NCBI GenBank assembly: GCA_022793565.1
Contig: JAAWDC010000001.1
Location: 1 to 6,096 of the forward strand
DNA: 6,096 nt
Origin: Bacilli bacterium
Lineage (GTDB): Bacteria > Bacillota_I > Bacilli_A > RF39 > UBA660
Direction of reading: 5' to 3'
The notes beneath the pieces were generated by a model that had not been told where the DNA came from, searched no databases, and saw only the letters and a list, made by a program, of their open reading frames with translations. This document shows, in pieces, positions 1-4,581 of this stretch. Positions within the stretch are counted from its first letter, which is position 1, and each line of letters starts with the position of its first letter. A program made the translations under genes and the position numbers.

Positions 1-486
1 ACAGTAACGAATATTAATGGAGTAAAATCAATCGAAGCGATTCATATTGTAAGTAAATATAATAATGTGGATCAGAAAATGCAAGTAATGCAAGTTAACA
101 CTATGGAAGAGGCAAAGACCTATGGTCCAACTAATCCAATTGCTTTTACTGGGCAAATGACTGCATATAAGGCAACTTGTCCAGGATGTAATGGAAAAGT
201 TAGTTGTCCACCAAGACAAGATGTTAGAAATGGAAATATTTATTTTAGTGACTCTACTTATGGAACAGTTCGTATTTTAGCTGCTGATCCTGCAATTCCT
301 TGTGGAACGATTGTTCAATTTTCTAATGTTACATTTAGTGGAGATCCAATTATTGGAATTGTTTTAGATCGTGGAGGGACTATTAAAGGAAATATTATGG
401 ATTTCTTAGTCTCAGAGACTGATAATATGGATTTGGTGGGTAGACAACAAAATGTGCATTACGAAGTCCTTCGTTGGGGATGGTAG
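1..486 (+). CDS. 3D-domain secreted cell-wall protein, 5'-truncated (YabE/YocH-like)
   Basis: This frame is open from base 1, so the N-terminus lies outside the window; 161 codons are visible before TAG at 484-486. The C-terminal half is a 3D domain, named for three conserved Asp. They appear here in AADP (visible residue 96), VLDRGG (123) and IMDFL (134), together with the family features IPCGTIV, GGTIKG and a closing GRQQNVHYEVL. 3D domains form a double-psi beta-barrel related to MltA/Sps-type murein-cleaving enzymes, so a secreted peptidoglycan hydrolase or spore/cell-wall remodelling role is likely. The domain carries four Cys (60, 63 in CPGC, 69, 101), absent from the classical YabE/YocH domain as I recall it; disulfides outside the cell are an inference. 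An internal GTG at 67 is not needed as a start. In B. subtilis yabE lies near ksgA, which fits this context. Residues 1-50 match no domain I recognise. Confidence 0.88.
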   Translation, partial: TVTNINGVKSIEAIHIVSKYNNVDQKMQVMQVNTMEEAKTYGPTNPIAFTGQMTAYKATCPGCNGKVSCPPRQDVRNGNIYFSDSTYGTVRILAADPAIPCGTIVQFSNVTFSGDPIIGIVLDRGGTIKGNIMDFLVSETDNMDLVGRQQNVHYEVLRWGW

Positions 487-495
487 AAAAGTGTC

Positions 496-521
496 AAAGA
501 GAGAGCATAGGCTCTTTTTTT
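496..521 (+). terminator. Rho-independent terminator after the 3D-domain gene
   Basis: Ten bases after the TAG stop, AGAGC (502-506) pairs with GCTCT (511-515) around an ATAG loop. A-rich bases upstream (496-501) can extend the stem into the T-run at 515-521. The GC-containing stem plus T-tract is a normal intrinsic terminator and separates this gene from the signal peptidase. Confidence 0.75.
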
Positions 522-549
522 CATGGAATTTGTTTTTTTCTTGTGATAT

Positions 550-566
550 TATGATATTAGTATAAT
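550..566 (+). promoter_or_regulatory. possible promoter -10 region for the signal peptidase-rsmA operon
   Basis: Between the upstream terminator and the signal peptidase start there are two -10-like hexamers, TATGAT (550-555) and a perfect TATAAT (561-566). Neither has a good -35 at 16-18 bp: TTGTGA at 541 is only 14 bp before TATAAT, and TTGTTT at 530 is 14 bp before TATGAT. A promoter is expected here because the previous gene is terminated, but the exact site is unclear in such AT-rich DNA. Confidence 0.35.
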
Positions 567-570
567 AAAA

Positions 571-580
571 AAAGAGGTGG
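571..580 (+). promoter_or_regulatory. Shine-Dalgarno that sets the signal peptidase start at GTG 586
   Basis: AAAGAGGTGG differs little from the ideal AAGGAGGTGA. It ends 5 nt before GTG at 586 but overlaps the alternative GTG at 577, which has only A-rich sequence in front of it. The downstream GTG is therefore the better start. Confidence 0.7.
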
Positions 581-585
581 CAAAG

Positions 586-1179
586 GTGAGGCGAGTAAAA
601 TTAGTTGGTCGTTTATTTTCTTCTATGTTCCTTTGCTCTTTGCTAATGATTCTAGCATCGATTGCACTTATGGTTGTTTTGACTGTAGGAGATCAGCTTC
701 TTGCAAAAAAGGATCATATAGAGAAAAATCCGTTATTTAGTGCATATGTAATCATTAGTCCTAGTATGGTTCCTAATATTAACGTATATGATGCTGTTGT
801 TACTATTCGAGCTTCTGAAGATAATATTCAAATGTATGACATTATTACGTTTTTATCTAAGGAAATAGAAACTCATGGTGTTCCAATTACGCATCGTGTA
901 GTGGGACTTTTAAAAACGGATGTTGGAGAGAGTGCTTATCGAACAAAGGGAGATAATAATAACAAAGAGGACAATGCTATTATTCTTCAGAGTGAAGTGA
1001 TTGGGAAAGTTTTTTGTCGTATTCCGATGCTAGGGTATGTACGTACATTTGTAACTAGTAAAATTGGTTTTTTATTATCTGTTGTTTTACCGTTAACAGT
1101 TTCTTTTATGTTTCAAATTTGGAAAATTTTAAATCGCAATAAAAATAAGAAATTAGAAGAAGAGGTCGAGATCATTTAG
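586..1179 (+). CDS. signal peptidase I, SipW/ER-type
   Basis: A predicted membrane serine protease of 197 aa that would remove signal peptides from exported proteins on the outer face of the membrane. From the GTG start chosen by the Shine-Dalgarno, a hydrophobic segment spans about residues 13-35. Next come box B with the likely nucleophile Ser60 (ISPSMVPNI), a YDAVV strand (residues 68-72), THRVV with His103, and the TKGDNN box with Asp123. A second hydrophobic segment lies at about 158-178, followed by a Lys/Glu-rich cytosolic tail. His where eubacterial enzymes have the general-base Lys places it in the SipW/archaeal/eukaryotic S26B class; B. subtilis SipW processes the biofilm proteins TasA and TapA. 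Pro59 replaces the usual Gly before SM. It is followed after 30 nt by rsmA, suggesting co-transcription, and sits where B. subtilis has rnmV. Its substrates are unknown. No TasA-like gene is visible. Confidence 0.87.
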   Translation: MRRVKLVGRLFSSMFLCSLLMILASIALMVVLTVGDQLLAKKDHIEKNPLFSAYVIISPSMVPNINVYDAVVTIRASEDNIQMYDIITFLSKEIETHGVPITHRVVGLLKTDVGESAYRTKGDNNNKEDNAIILQSEVIGKVFCRIPMLGYVRTFVTSKIGFLLSVVLPLTVSFMFQIWKILNRNKNKKLEEEVEII

Positions 1180-1209
1180 GAAAATGAATTTATTTTACGG
1201 GGGGATTCT

Positions 1210-2004
1210 ATGAAAGATTTTCAATTTAAAAAAAAGTTTGGGCAAAACTTTCTAAAAGATGAAACTATCCCAACTAAGATTATTAGTGCTAGTAAAATTC
1301 CGGCAGATACTTTAGTTATTGAAATTGGACCTGGAGCAGCAGCACTTACACAAAAGTTGGCTGAGGTGGCAACGCAAGTAGTAGCATATGAAATTGATTC
1401 TTCTTTAGAGGAGACTTTATATGAGAAATTGCATTCTTATTCTAATGTATCTCTTATTTTTGATGATTTTTTAAAAAGGGATTTGAATTGCGACTTGGAG
1501 GGGTATCAATATCAGCATTTATATGTAGTTGCTAATTTGCCTTATTATATTACAACACCTATTTTAATGAAGTTAATAGATTCACATATTTTGGTTGATA
1601 AAATTGTGATTATGGTACAGGAAGAGGTCGGAGATCGCTTTTGTGCACGGCCTGCGACTAGGGATTATGGTTCTATTACAGTGTTTTTAAACTATTATTT
1701 TAAAATTCGGAAGTTATTTTCGGTTAATAGAAATTGTTTTATACCAAGACCAAATGTTGATAGTGTAATTTTATCTTTGGAAAGAAGAGAAAGTATTTTA
1801 CCAGTTAAAAACTTTTCTCTATTTTCACAGATTGTAAGAGATAGTTTTCAGTATAAGAGAAAGAATATAAGAAATAATTTGAAGAAATATGATTTAATTA
1901 AGATTGAAGAAGTTCTTTCTAAATTTTCTTTTTCTTTAACAAGTCGTGCTGAGGAGTTTCCAGTAGAAGTATTTGTAGAAATCAGTAATATATTAAGTGA
2001 GTAA
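1210..2004 (+). CDS. rsmA: 16S rRNA (adenine1518-N6/adenine1519-N6)-dimethyltransferase
   Basis: RsmA/KsgA uses S-adenosylmethionine to dimethylate two adjacent adenines in the 3'-terminal hairpin of 16S rRNA during late 30S assembly; its loss gives kasugamycin resistance. The 264-aa product shows the family hallmarks in order: FGQNFL (residues 10-15), the SAM-binding EIGPGAAALT (38-47), the acidic EID (61-63), DD at 85-86 and the catalytic NLPYY (109-113). These are followed by VQEEVGDRF (136-144), FIPRPNVDS (177-185) and the C-terminal YKRKNIRNNL and SRAEEF segments. It is somewhat shorter than B. subtilis KsgA (about 290 aa) but nothing essential looks missing. Six G residues (1199-1204) end 5 nt before the ATG and act as Shine-Dalgarno. 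It is probably co-transcribed with the signal peptidase upstream. Its last codons may contain a sporulation promoter for yabG. Confidence 0.97.
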   Translation: MKDFQFKKKFGQNFLKDETIPTKIISASKIPADTLVIEIGPGAAALTQKLAEVATQVVAYEIDSSLEETLYEKLHSYSNVSLIFDDFLKRDLNCDLEGYQYQHLYVVANLPYYITTPILMKLIDSHILVDKIVIMVQEEVGDRFCARPATRDYGSITVFLNYYFKIRKLFSVNRNCFIPRPNVDSVILSLERRESILPVKNFSLFSQIVRDSFQYKRKNIRNNLKKYDLIKIEEVLSKFSFSLTSRAEEFPVEVFVEISNILSE

Positions 2005-2015
2005 AGGCATATCAT
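1986..2015 (+). promoter_or_regulatory. candidate mother-cell sigma (SigE/SigK-type) promoter for yabG
   Basis: TAATATA (1986-1992) matches 6 of 7 of the Bacillus SigE -35 (KMATATT). After 15 bp, CATATCAT (2008-2015) matches 6 of 8 of the SigE -10 (CATACAMT). The CATA core is shared with SigK, which drives yabG in B. subtilis, but the AC expected in a SigK -35 is absent. Transcription would start near 2022, leaving a leader of only about 9 nt. Chance matches are common in AT-rich DNA; the position just before a sporulation gene is the main support. Confidence 0.35.
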
Positions 2016-2038
2016 TTAGAGGGTGATGATATGCTTTT
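2003..2038 (+). promoter_or_regulatory. inverted repeat enclosing the yabG ribosome-binding site and start codon
   Basis: Bases 2003-2015 can pair with 2026-2038 over 13 positions: nine consecutive perfect pairs (GCATATCAT with ATGATATGC), one G-U and three A-T. The 10-nt loop (2016-2025) holds the AGAGGGTG Shine-Dalgarno, while the yabG ATG (2031-2033) lies in the 3' arm. The 3' end is a run of five T, so the structure also resembles a weak terminator. In transcripts arriving from rsmA it could hinder yabG initiation or elongation. The pairing is visible in the sequence; its regulatory effect is inferred. Confidence 0.5.
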
Positions 2039-2813
2039 TAATGTTGGTGATATTGTAACTAGAGATTCTTACAATAATGATATTTTTTTTCGAATCATTG
2101 ATATTTCTGGTGAAATTGCATACTTAAAAGGAATTAATATGCGTCTTTATGCAGATAGTCAGCTTACAGATTTAAAGAAAGTAGAGGAGACAAAGGTAGA
2201 GGACGATGAAAAGATTTATGAGAGAATGGATCAAAGTTTATCTTTAGATCGGAGTGAGTTTTTTTACTTACCAGGCAAAATTCTACATGTAGATGGAGAT
2301 GAGGAGTATTTAAAACGTTGTTTAAATCTATATCAAAAGTTGAATATTATGTCTTATGGGGTTTGTCTTCGAGAAGAAGATATTGCTAGTCAAATAGGTG
2401 AGTATCTCAAAAAGTTAAGTCCTGATATTTTAGTAATTACGGGTCATGATGCTTACTATAAAAGAAAGGGTTCTATTCAAGATGTGAACAGCTATAAAAA
2501 TACGAAGAACTTTATTGAAGCAGTTCAAAGTGCTAGACATTATGAAAAAGATCAAGATAAGTTAATTGTAATTGCTGGAGCTTGTCAAAGTAATTATGAG
2601 GAATTGATTAAATCTGGGGCTACATTTGCTTCTAGTCCTCAGCGTATTAATATCCATGCATTAGATCCTGCAATTATTGCGAGTGGAATTGCTCTTTCTG
2701 ATCGTAATCAAACAATTGATTTGGTTTCTCTTCTTGAAAAAACCAGATATGGTGCTGAAGGGATTGGTGGCGTGGTTACTAAAGGGTGTATGTTTGTGGG
2801 GTATCCAAGATGA
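2031..2813 (+). CDS. yabG: sporulation-specific cysteine protease YabG
   Basis: YabG is a mother-cell protease that trims spore coat proteins during spore maturation in Bacillus; in Clostridioides difficile it processes SipL and the CspBA/pre-pro-SleC germination proteins. The 260-aa product aligns with B. subtilis YabG (about 290 aa) along its whole length. An N-terminal beta-rich segment (FNVGDIVTRDSY, residues 3-14) is followed by LPGKILHVDGDEEYLKRCL (80-98), then VITGHDAYYKRKG (135-147) with putative catalytic His139, and IAGACQS (181-187) with putative nucleophile Cys185. The 46-residue His-Cys spacing equals that of the reported B. subtilis His172/Cys218 pair. ASSPQRINIHALDP (200-213) is also conserved. 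The missing length is in the variable region at about residues 50-75. The Shine-Dalgarno is GAGGGTGAT (2019-2027), inside a hairpin. The TGA stop overlaps the start of the Veg-like gene by 4 nt. Confidence 0.96.
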   Translation: MLFNVGDIVTRDSYNNDIFFRIIDISGEIAYLKGINMRLYADSQLTDLKKVEETKVEDDEKIYERMDQSLSLDRSEFFYLPGKILHVDGDEEYLKRCLNLYQKLNIMSYGVCLREEDIASQIGEYLKKLSPDILVITGHDAYYKRKGSIQDVNSYKNTKNFIEAVQSARHYEKDQDKLIVIAGACQSNYEELIKSGATFASSPQRINIHALDPAIIASGIALSDRNQTIDLVSLLEKTRYGAEGIGGVVTKGCMFVGYPR

Positions 2814-3049
2814 CAGCAATCGAGAAAATAAAGAGTCGGATGGACTCTTATAAAGGACAAGAACTTCATTTTCGATTTCATGGGAGCAGGAATCAAGTTG
2901 AAGAGTTTTTTGGGACAATTACAAGTACATACGATGCTGTATTTATCATTTCATTAACAGAAGGTCCGTTTATAAAATCATTCAGTTACAGCGATGTATT
3001 GATACGTAAATTGGTAATATCTTCCAAAACTGCGTCGGATAATTCGTAA
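2810..3049 (+). CDS. veg: Veg family protein
   Basis: A small soluble protein of 79 aa resembling B. subtilis Veg (86 aa), which stimulates biofilm genes by opposing the repressor SinR. Shared features are an N-terminal helix of the IEKIKSRMD type (Bacillus LSDIKRSLD), a basic beta-strand (LHFRFHG), a TITSTYDAVFII core matching Bacillus ILAETYPSVFVI, and FSYSDVLIRKLVI matching YSYADILTETVEL. I chose ATG 2810 because it forms an ATGA overlap with the yabG stop, has a GTGGGG (2796-2801) Shine-Dalgarno-like stretch 8 nt upstream and lines up with the Veg N-terminus. An in-frame ATG at 2786 would add eight unlikely residues. The overlap implies translational coupling to YabG. B. subtilis veg instead has a very strong promoter of its own. 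No terminator follows before the spoVG promoter. Confidence 0.85.
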   Translation: MTAIEKIKSRMDSYKGQELHFRFHGSRNQVEEFFGTITSTYDAVFIISLTEGPFIKSFSYSDVLIRKLVISSKTASDNS

Positions 3050-3055
3050 AAATTG

Positions 3056-3084
3056 TTGACTTTTTGATAATTAAAGTATATGAT
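3056..3084 (+). promoter_or_regulatory. strong SigA-type promoter of spoVG
   Basis: TTGACT (3056-3061), an exact 17-bp spacer and TATGAT (3079-3084) make a near-consensus vegetative promoter, each hexamer matching 5 of 6. The predicted transcript starts near 3091 and has a leader of about 35 nt ending in a strong AAGGAGG (3110-3116). B. subtilis spoVG is classically SigH-dependent; no SigH promoter was obvious here. Confidence 0.8.
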
Positions 3085-3125
3085 TGTTAGTATAAAGTGT
3101 ATGCTTTAGAAGGAGGATATGACAT

Positions 3126-3407
3126 ATGAAGATTACATCTGTAAATGTTCGTAAGATTGAAAAAGAAGGATCAAGAATGAAGGGTATTGCATCTGTATTA
3201 TTAGATGATAGTTTTGCAGTACACGATATTAGAATTATTGAAGGAGAAAAAGGTTTATTTATCGCAATGCCAAGCAAGAAGACTCCTGCTGGTGGTTACA
3301 GAGATATAGCACATCCTATTAATCCAGAAGTACGTGCTATGTTTGAAGAAACTATTCTTAAAGCTTACGATGAAGCAGAAGATCCTGTAGAATCTGAAGA
3401 AGAGTAA
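3126..3407 (+). CDS. spoVG: SpoVG septation/nucleic-acid-binding regulator
   Basis: SpoVG is a small dimeric DNA- and RNA-binding regulator, first known for its effects on sporulation (cortex formation, block on asymmetric septation) and on virulence and envelope genes in Staphylococcus and other Gram-positives. The 93-aa product is close to the usual length and carries the family signature: MKITSVNVRKIE at the start, GIASVLLDDSFAVHDIRIIEG (residues 20-40), GLFIAMPSKKTPAGGYRDIAHPINPEVR (43-70), and an acidic tail (EAEDPVESEEE). The ATG lies 9 nt after AAGGAGG. With its own strong promoter and terminator it is a monocistronic unit, as expected for an abundant protein expressed during growth. 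In B. subtilis five genes or so separate veg from spoVG; here they are adjacent. Confidence 0.98.
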   Translation: MKITSVNVRKIEKEGSRMKGIASVLLDDSFAVHDIRIIEGEKGLFIAMPSKKTPAGGYRDIAHPINPEVRAMFEETILKAYDEAEDPVESEEE

Positions 3408-3420
3408 AATTATAGATAGT

Positions 3421-3443
3421 AAGTCCCATATGGGACTTTTTTT
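3421..3443 (+). terminator. strong Rho-independent terminator after spoVG
   Basis: AAGTCCC (3421-3427) pairs perfectly with GGGACTT (3432-3438) around ATAT, followed by T to 3443. The palindromic stem with three consecutive G-C pairs and the seven-T tract (3437-3443) make this the strongest terminator in the window. It isolates spoVG from yabPQ. Confidence 0.92.
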
Positions 3444-3472
3444 CATGCTTAAAATGTTTTTCTAATAAAATA

Positions 3473-3500
3473 TCATAATTTTTTAAATAATTCATATCTT
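3473..3500 (+). promoter_or_regulatory. tentative SigE-like promoter of yabPQ
   Basis: TCATAAT (3473-3479) matches 6 of 7 of the SigE -35, and after 13 bp CATATCTT (3493-3500) matches 5 of 8 of the -10. The B. subtilis yabP operon is SigE-controlled. The predicted start (about 3507) would fall within the AGGAGG at 3506-3511, which is tight, and the spacer is short, so this is weak. The CATATC core resembles the candidate upstream of yabG. Some promoter is expected because spoVG is terminated. Confidence 0.3.
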
Positions 3501-3518
3501 TTATTAGGAGGAATCAAT

Positions 3519-3809
3519 ATGGACAAGGATACGACAATTGCTAATTATAATCATAGTATTAGTATTGTAGAAAGAAAGAATATTTTAGTTACTGGGGTAA
3601 AGAAAATAGAAAGTTTTGATAGTGAAGAATTTCTAATGGAAACTGTTATGGGGTTTTTAGTATTAAAAGGGGATGACTTGGAGTTATTGAAATTGGATAC
3701 ATTACAGGGAAATGTGTCTATTAAAGGGTTTTTAAAATCTTTTGCATATGTAGATGATACGACAAAGAAAGAAAAAGATACAACATTAATCAGTAGGTTG
3801 TTTAAATAA
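3519..3809 (+). CDS. yabP: sporulation protein YabP
   Basis: YabP belongs to the YabP/YqfC family of small spore-formation proteins made in the mother cell under SigE; its biochemical function is unknown. The 96-aa product matches the B. subtilis protein (about 100 aa) almost throughout: a short variable N-terminus, then RKNILVTGVKKIESFDSEEF (residues 19-38), the family core METVMGFLVLKGDDLELLKLD (40-60), GNVSIKG (64-70), and a closing SRLFK. It is predicted to be mainly beta-strand, with no signal peptide or membrane span. AGGAGG (3506-3511) is 7 nt before the ATG. Its TAA overlaps the yabQ ATG by one base, so the pair is co-translated, as in other spore-formers. Confidence 0.96.
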   Translation: MDKDTTIANYNHSISIVERKNILVTGVKKIESFDSEEFLMETVMGFLVLKGDDLELLKLDTLQGNVSIKGFLKSFAYVDDTTKKEKDTTLISRLFK

Positions 3810-4102
3810 TGGAACTTTCAGTTCAAATCCAGAGTTTTATTGTTTCTTTTGTTTATGGATTTTTATTTTCTTATTTAGTGAATCTTTGTTATCGATGGTT
3901 GTTTTTATCGGGTAAAGTTTTCCGTCTTTTTTTTAATTTTTTCTTTTGTCTCTTTGTTTGTCTATTATATTTTTACTTTTTATATTTAATTAACGGTGGA
4001 GTTGTTCATTTTTATTTTTTAATTCTTTTAGGTATTGGCTTTGTAATTGGTAACTTTTTTAGTCGCAAGGCTAGATATGTTTTTTTTAAAAGAAAGAAAT
4101 AA
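3809..4102 (+). CDS. yabQ: spore cortex biosynthesis membrane protein YabQ (short form)
   Basis: In B. subtilis YabQ is a mother-cell membrane protein needed to build the spore cortex peptidoglycan. This 97-aa product starts with a YabQ-like amphipathic stretch (MELSVQIQSFIVSFVYGFL). It has about three membrane spans (residues 8-28, 38-62 and 66-84) and a basic end (FSRKARYVFFKRKK), suggesting a cytosolic C-terminus. It is extremely Phe-rich. It is far shorter than I recall for B. subtilis YabQ (about 210 aa), lacking the long C-terminal part, but similar to the minimal membrane domain found in many clostridia. Identification rests on the N-terminus, topology and its coupling to yabP (TAATG overlap), because membrane sequence alone diverges quickly. 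It has no strong Shine-Dalgarno of its own; AGGTTG at 3795-3800 is a weak candidate. Confidence 0.85.
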   Translation: MELSVQIQSFIVSFVYGFLFSYLVNLCYRWLFLSGKVFRLFFNFFFCLFVCLLYFYFLYLINGGVVHFYFLILLGIGFVIGNFFSRKARYVFFKRKK

Positions 4103-4157
4103 GATTTTTTGGAGTGACAAAAATCTGTCAATTAACATAATTTATATGCAACATCCA

Positions 4158-4186
4158 TTGTCTTTTTATTTTATCCTTCTTATAAT
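4158..4186 (+). promoter_or_regulatory. SigA-type promoter of divIC
   Basis: TTGTCT (4158-4163), a 17-bp spacer and a perfect TATAAT (4181-4186) lie just before divIC. The predicted start is near 4193, so the leader would be only about 11 nt and begin at the AGGAGGG Shine-Dalgarno (4193-4199). It would allow vegetative expression of divIC independent of the sporulation pair upstream. Confidence 0.65.
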
Positions 4187-4203
4187 TTGGTTAGGAGGGT
4201 ACT

Positions 4204-4524
4204 ATGGCAAAAATGAAGAAGCAATCAATTAATGAAAAGAAAAAAGATTGTACAAGGCTGATTTTATTTATTCCTTGTTGTTTTTTTGTGATCGGTACTG
4301 TTAGTGTTTTAATTGGTAATTATTGGGTTCAAATTGCTGATAAATACAAAGAGAAAGAGGCTTTAAAAAGTAAAATGGTGACATTACGTGAGAAAGAAGC
4401 TGAACTTAAGGTAGATGTAGAAAAGCTTGAGAATCCAGATTATATTGCGAGGTATGCAAGAGAAAAGTATATGTATTCTAAGGAAGGGGAAATCATATTA
4501 AGAATTCCAGAAGAAGACGAATAA
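4204..4524 (+). CDS. divIC: cell-division protein DivIC/FtsB
   Basis: DivIC is a bitopic septum protein that binds FtsL and DivIB and helps activate septal peptidoglycan synthesis. The 106-aa product has a short basic cytosolic N-terminus (MAKMKKQSINEKKK), one membrane span at about residues 18-39, and an extracellular coiled coil at about 43-76 rich in K/E with Leu spacing. It ends with the family motif LENPDYIARYAREKYMY (residues 75-91) and SKEGE. B. subtilis DivIC is about 125 aa, so this is a compact but complete version. AGGAGGG (4193-4199) supports the ATG at 4204. Its place between yabQ and tilS is the B. subtilis order with yabR, spoIIE and others removed. A weak hairpin and T-run overlap its stop. 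Confidence 0.94.
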   Translation: MAKMKKQSINEKKKDCTRLILFIPCCFFVIGTVSVLIGNYWVQIADKYKEKEALKSKMVTLREKEAELKVDVEKLENPDYIARYAREKYMYSKEGEIILRIPEEDE

Positions 4525-4535
4525 TCTTCTTTTTT
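4511..4535 (+). terminator. weak intrinsic terminator at the end of divIC
   Basis: AAGAAGA (4511-4517) pairs with TCTTCTT (4525-4531) around a 7-nt loop, and the 3' side runs into six T (4530-4535). The structure overlaps the last divIC codons. With only two G-C pairs it is probably leaky and may be partial. Confidence 0.4.
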
Positions 4536-4560
4536 ACTGGTTTTTTAAAGAACTTATGAT
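4533..4560 (+). promoter_or_regulatory. SigA-type promoter of tilS
   Basis: TTTACT (4533-4538) matches 4 of 6 of the -35; after 16 bp comes TATGAT (4555-4560), 5 of 6. An overlapping extended -10, TGATAAAAT (4557-4565), is an alternative. The start would be near 4567-4572, giving a leader of 10-15 nt ahead of the tilS ATG. Confidence 0.5.
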
Positions 4561-4571
4561 AAAATACTGTT

Positions 4572-4578
4572 GGGTGAT
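4572..4578 (+). promoter_or_regulatory. Shine-Dalgarno that sets the tilS start at ATG 4582
   Basis: GGGTGAT lies 3 nt before the ATG at 4582 and resembles the GAGGGTGAT in front of yabG. It overlaps the alternative in-frame TTG at 4570, which has no Shine-Dalgarno of its own, so ATG 4582 is preferred. Confidence 0.65.
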
Positions 4579-4581
4579 ATT

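Noticed and set aside
28..219. Minus-strand open frame opposite the 3D-domain gene
   Set aside because: No initiation signal, Cys/Trp/Ser-rich nonsense-like composition, and fully inside a real gene on the other strand.
547..567. TATTAT (547-552) and ATAATA (562-567) inverted repeat before the signal peptidase
   Set aside because: Pure A/T arms of six bases are expected by chance here and are partly made of the candidate -10 elements.
1210..2004. Erm-type antibiotic-resistance 23S rRNA methyltransferase instead of RsmA
   Set aside because: The C-terminal YKRKNIRNNL and SRAEEF segments, NLPYY, and the location before yabG are those of RsmA/KsgA.
2786..2809. Upstream ATG at 2786 as the start of the Veg-like gene
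   Set aside because: It would add eight residues not seen in Veg and has a poorer context than ATG 2810, which forms the ATGA overlap with yabG.
2661..2918. Minus-strand open frame of 85 codons across the yabG-veg junction (and a second at 2708-2896)
   Set aside because: It lies opposite two well-identified genes, has no Shine-Dalgarno and resembles no protein family; it is a shadow of the + strand coding.
3071..3446. Two minus-strand frames (3071-3277 and 3255-3446) opposite spoVG
   Set aside because: Both are antisense to the strongly conserved SpoVG, and one would run through the spoVG terminator; neither has ribosome-binding support.
4102..4130. Possible terminator after yabQ: AGATTTTT (4102-4109) with AAAAATCT (4119-4126), or TGACA (4115-4119) with TGTCA (4126-4130)
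   Set aside because: The two pairings are mutually exclusive, both are AT-rich or short, and neither is followed by a T-run, so termination is not supported.
4047..4232. Plus-strand open frame of 61 codons overlapping the end of yabQ and the start of divIC
   Set aside because: It overlaps both neighbours in another frame, has no Shine-Dalgarno and covers the divIC promoter and ribosome-binding site.
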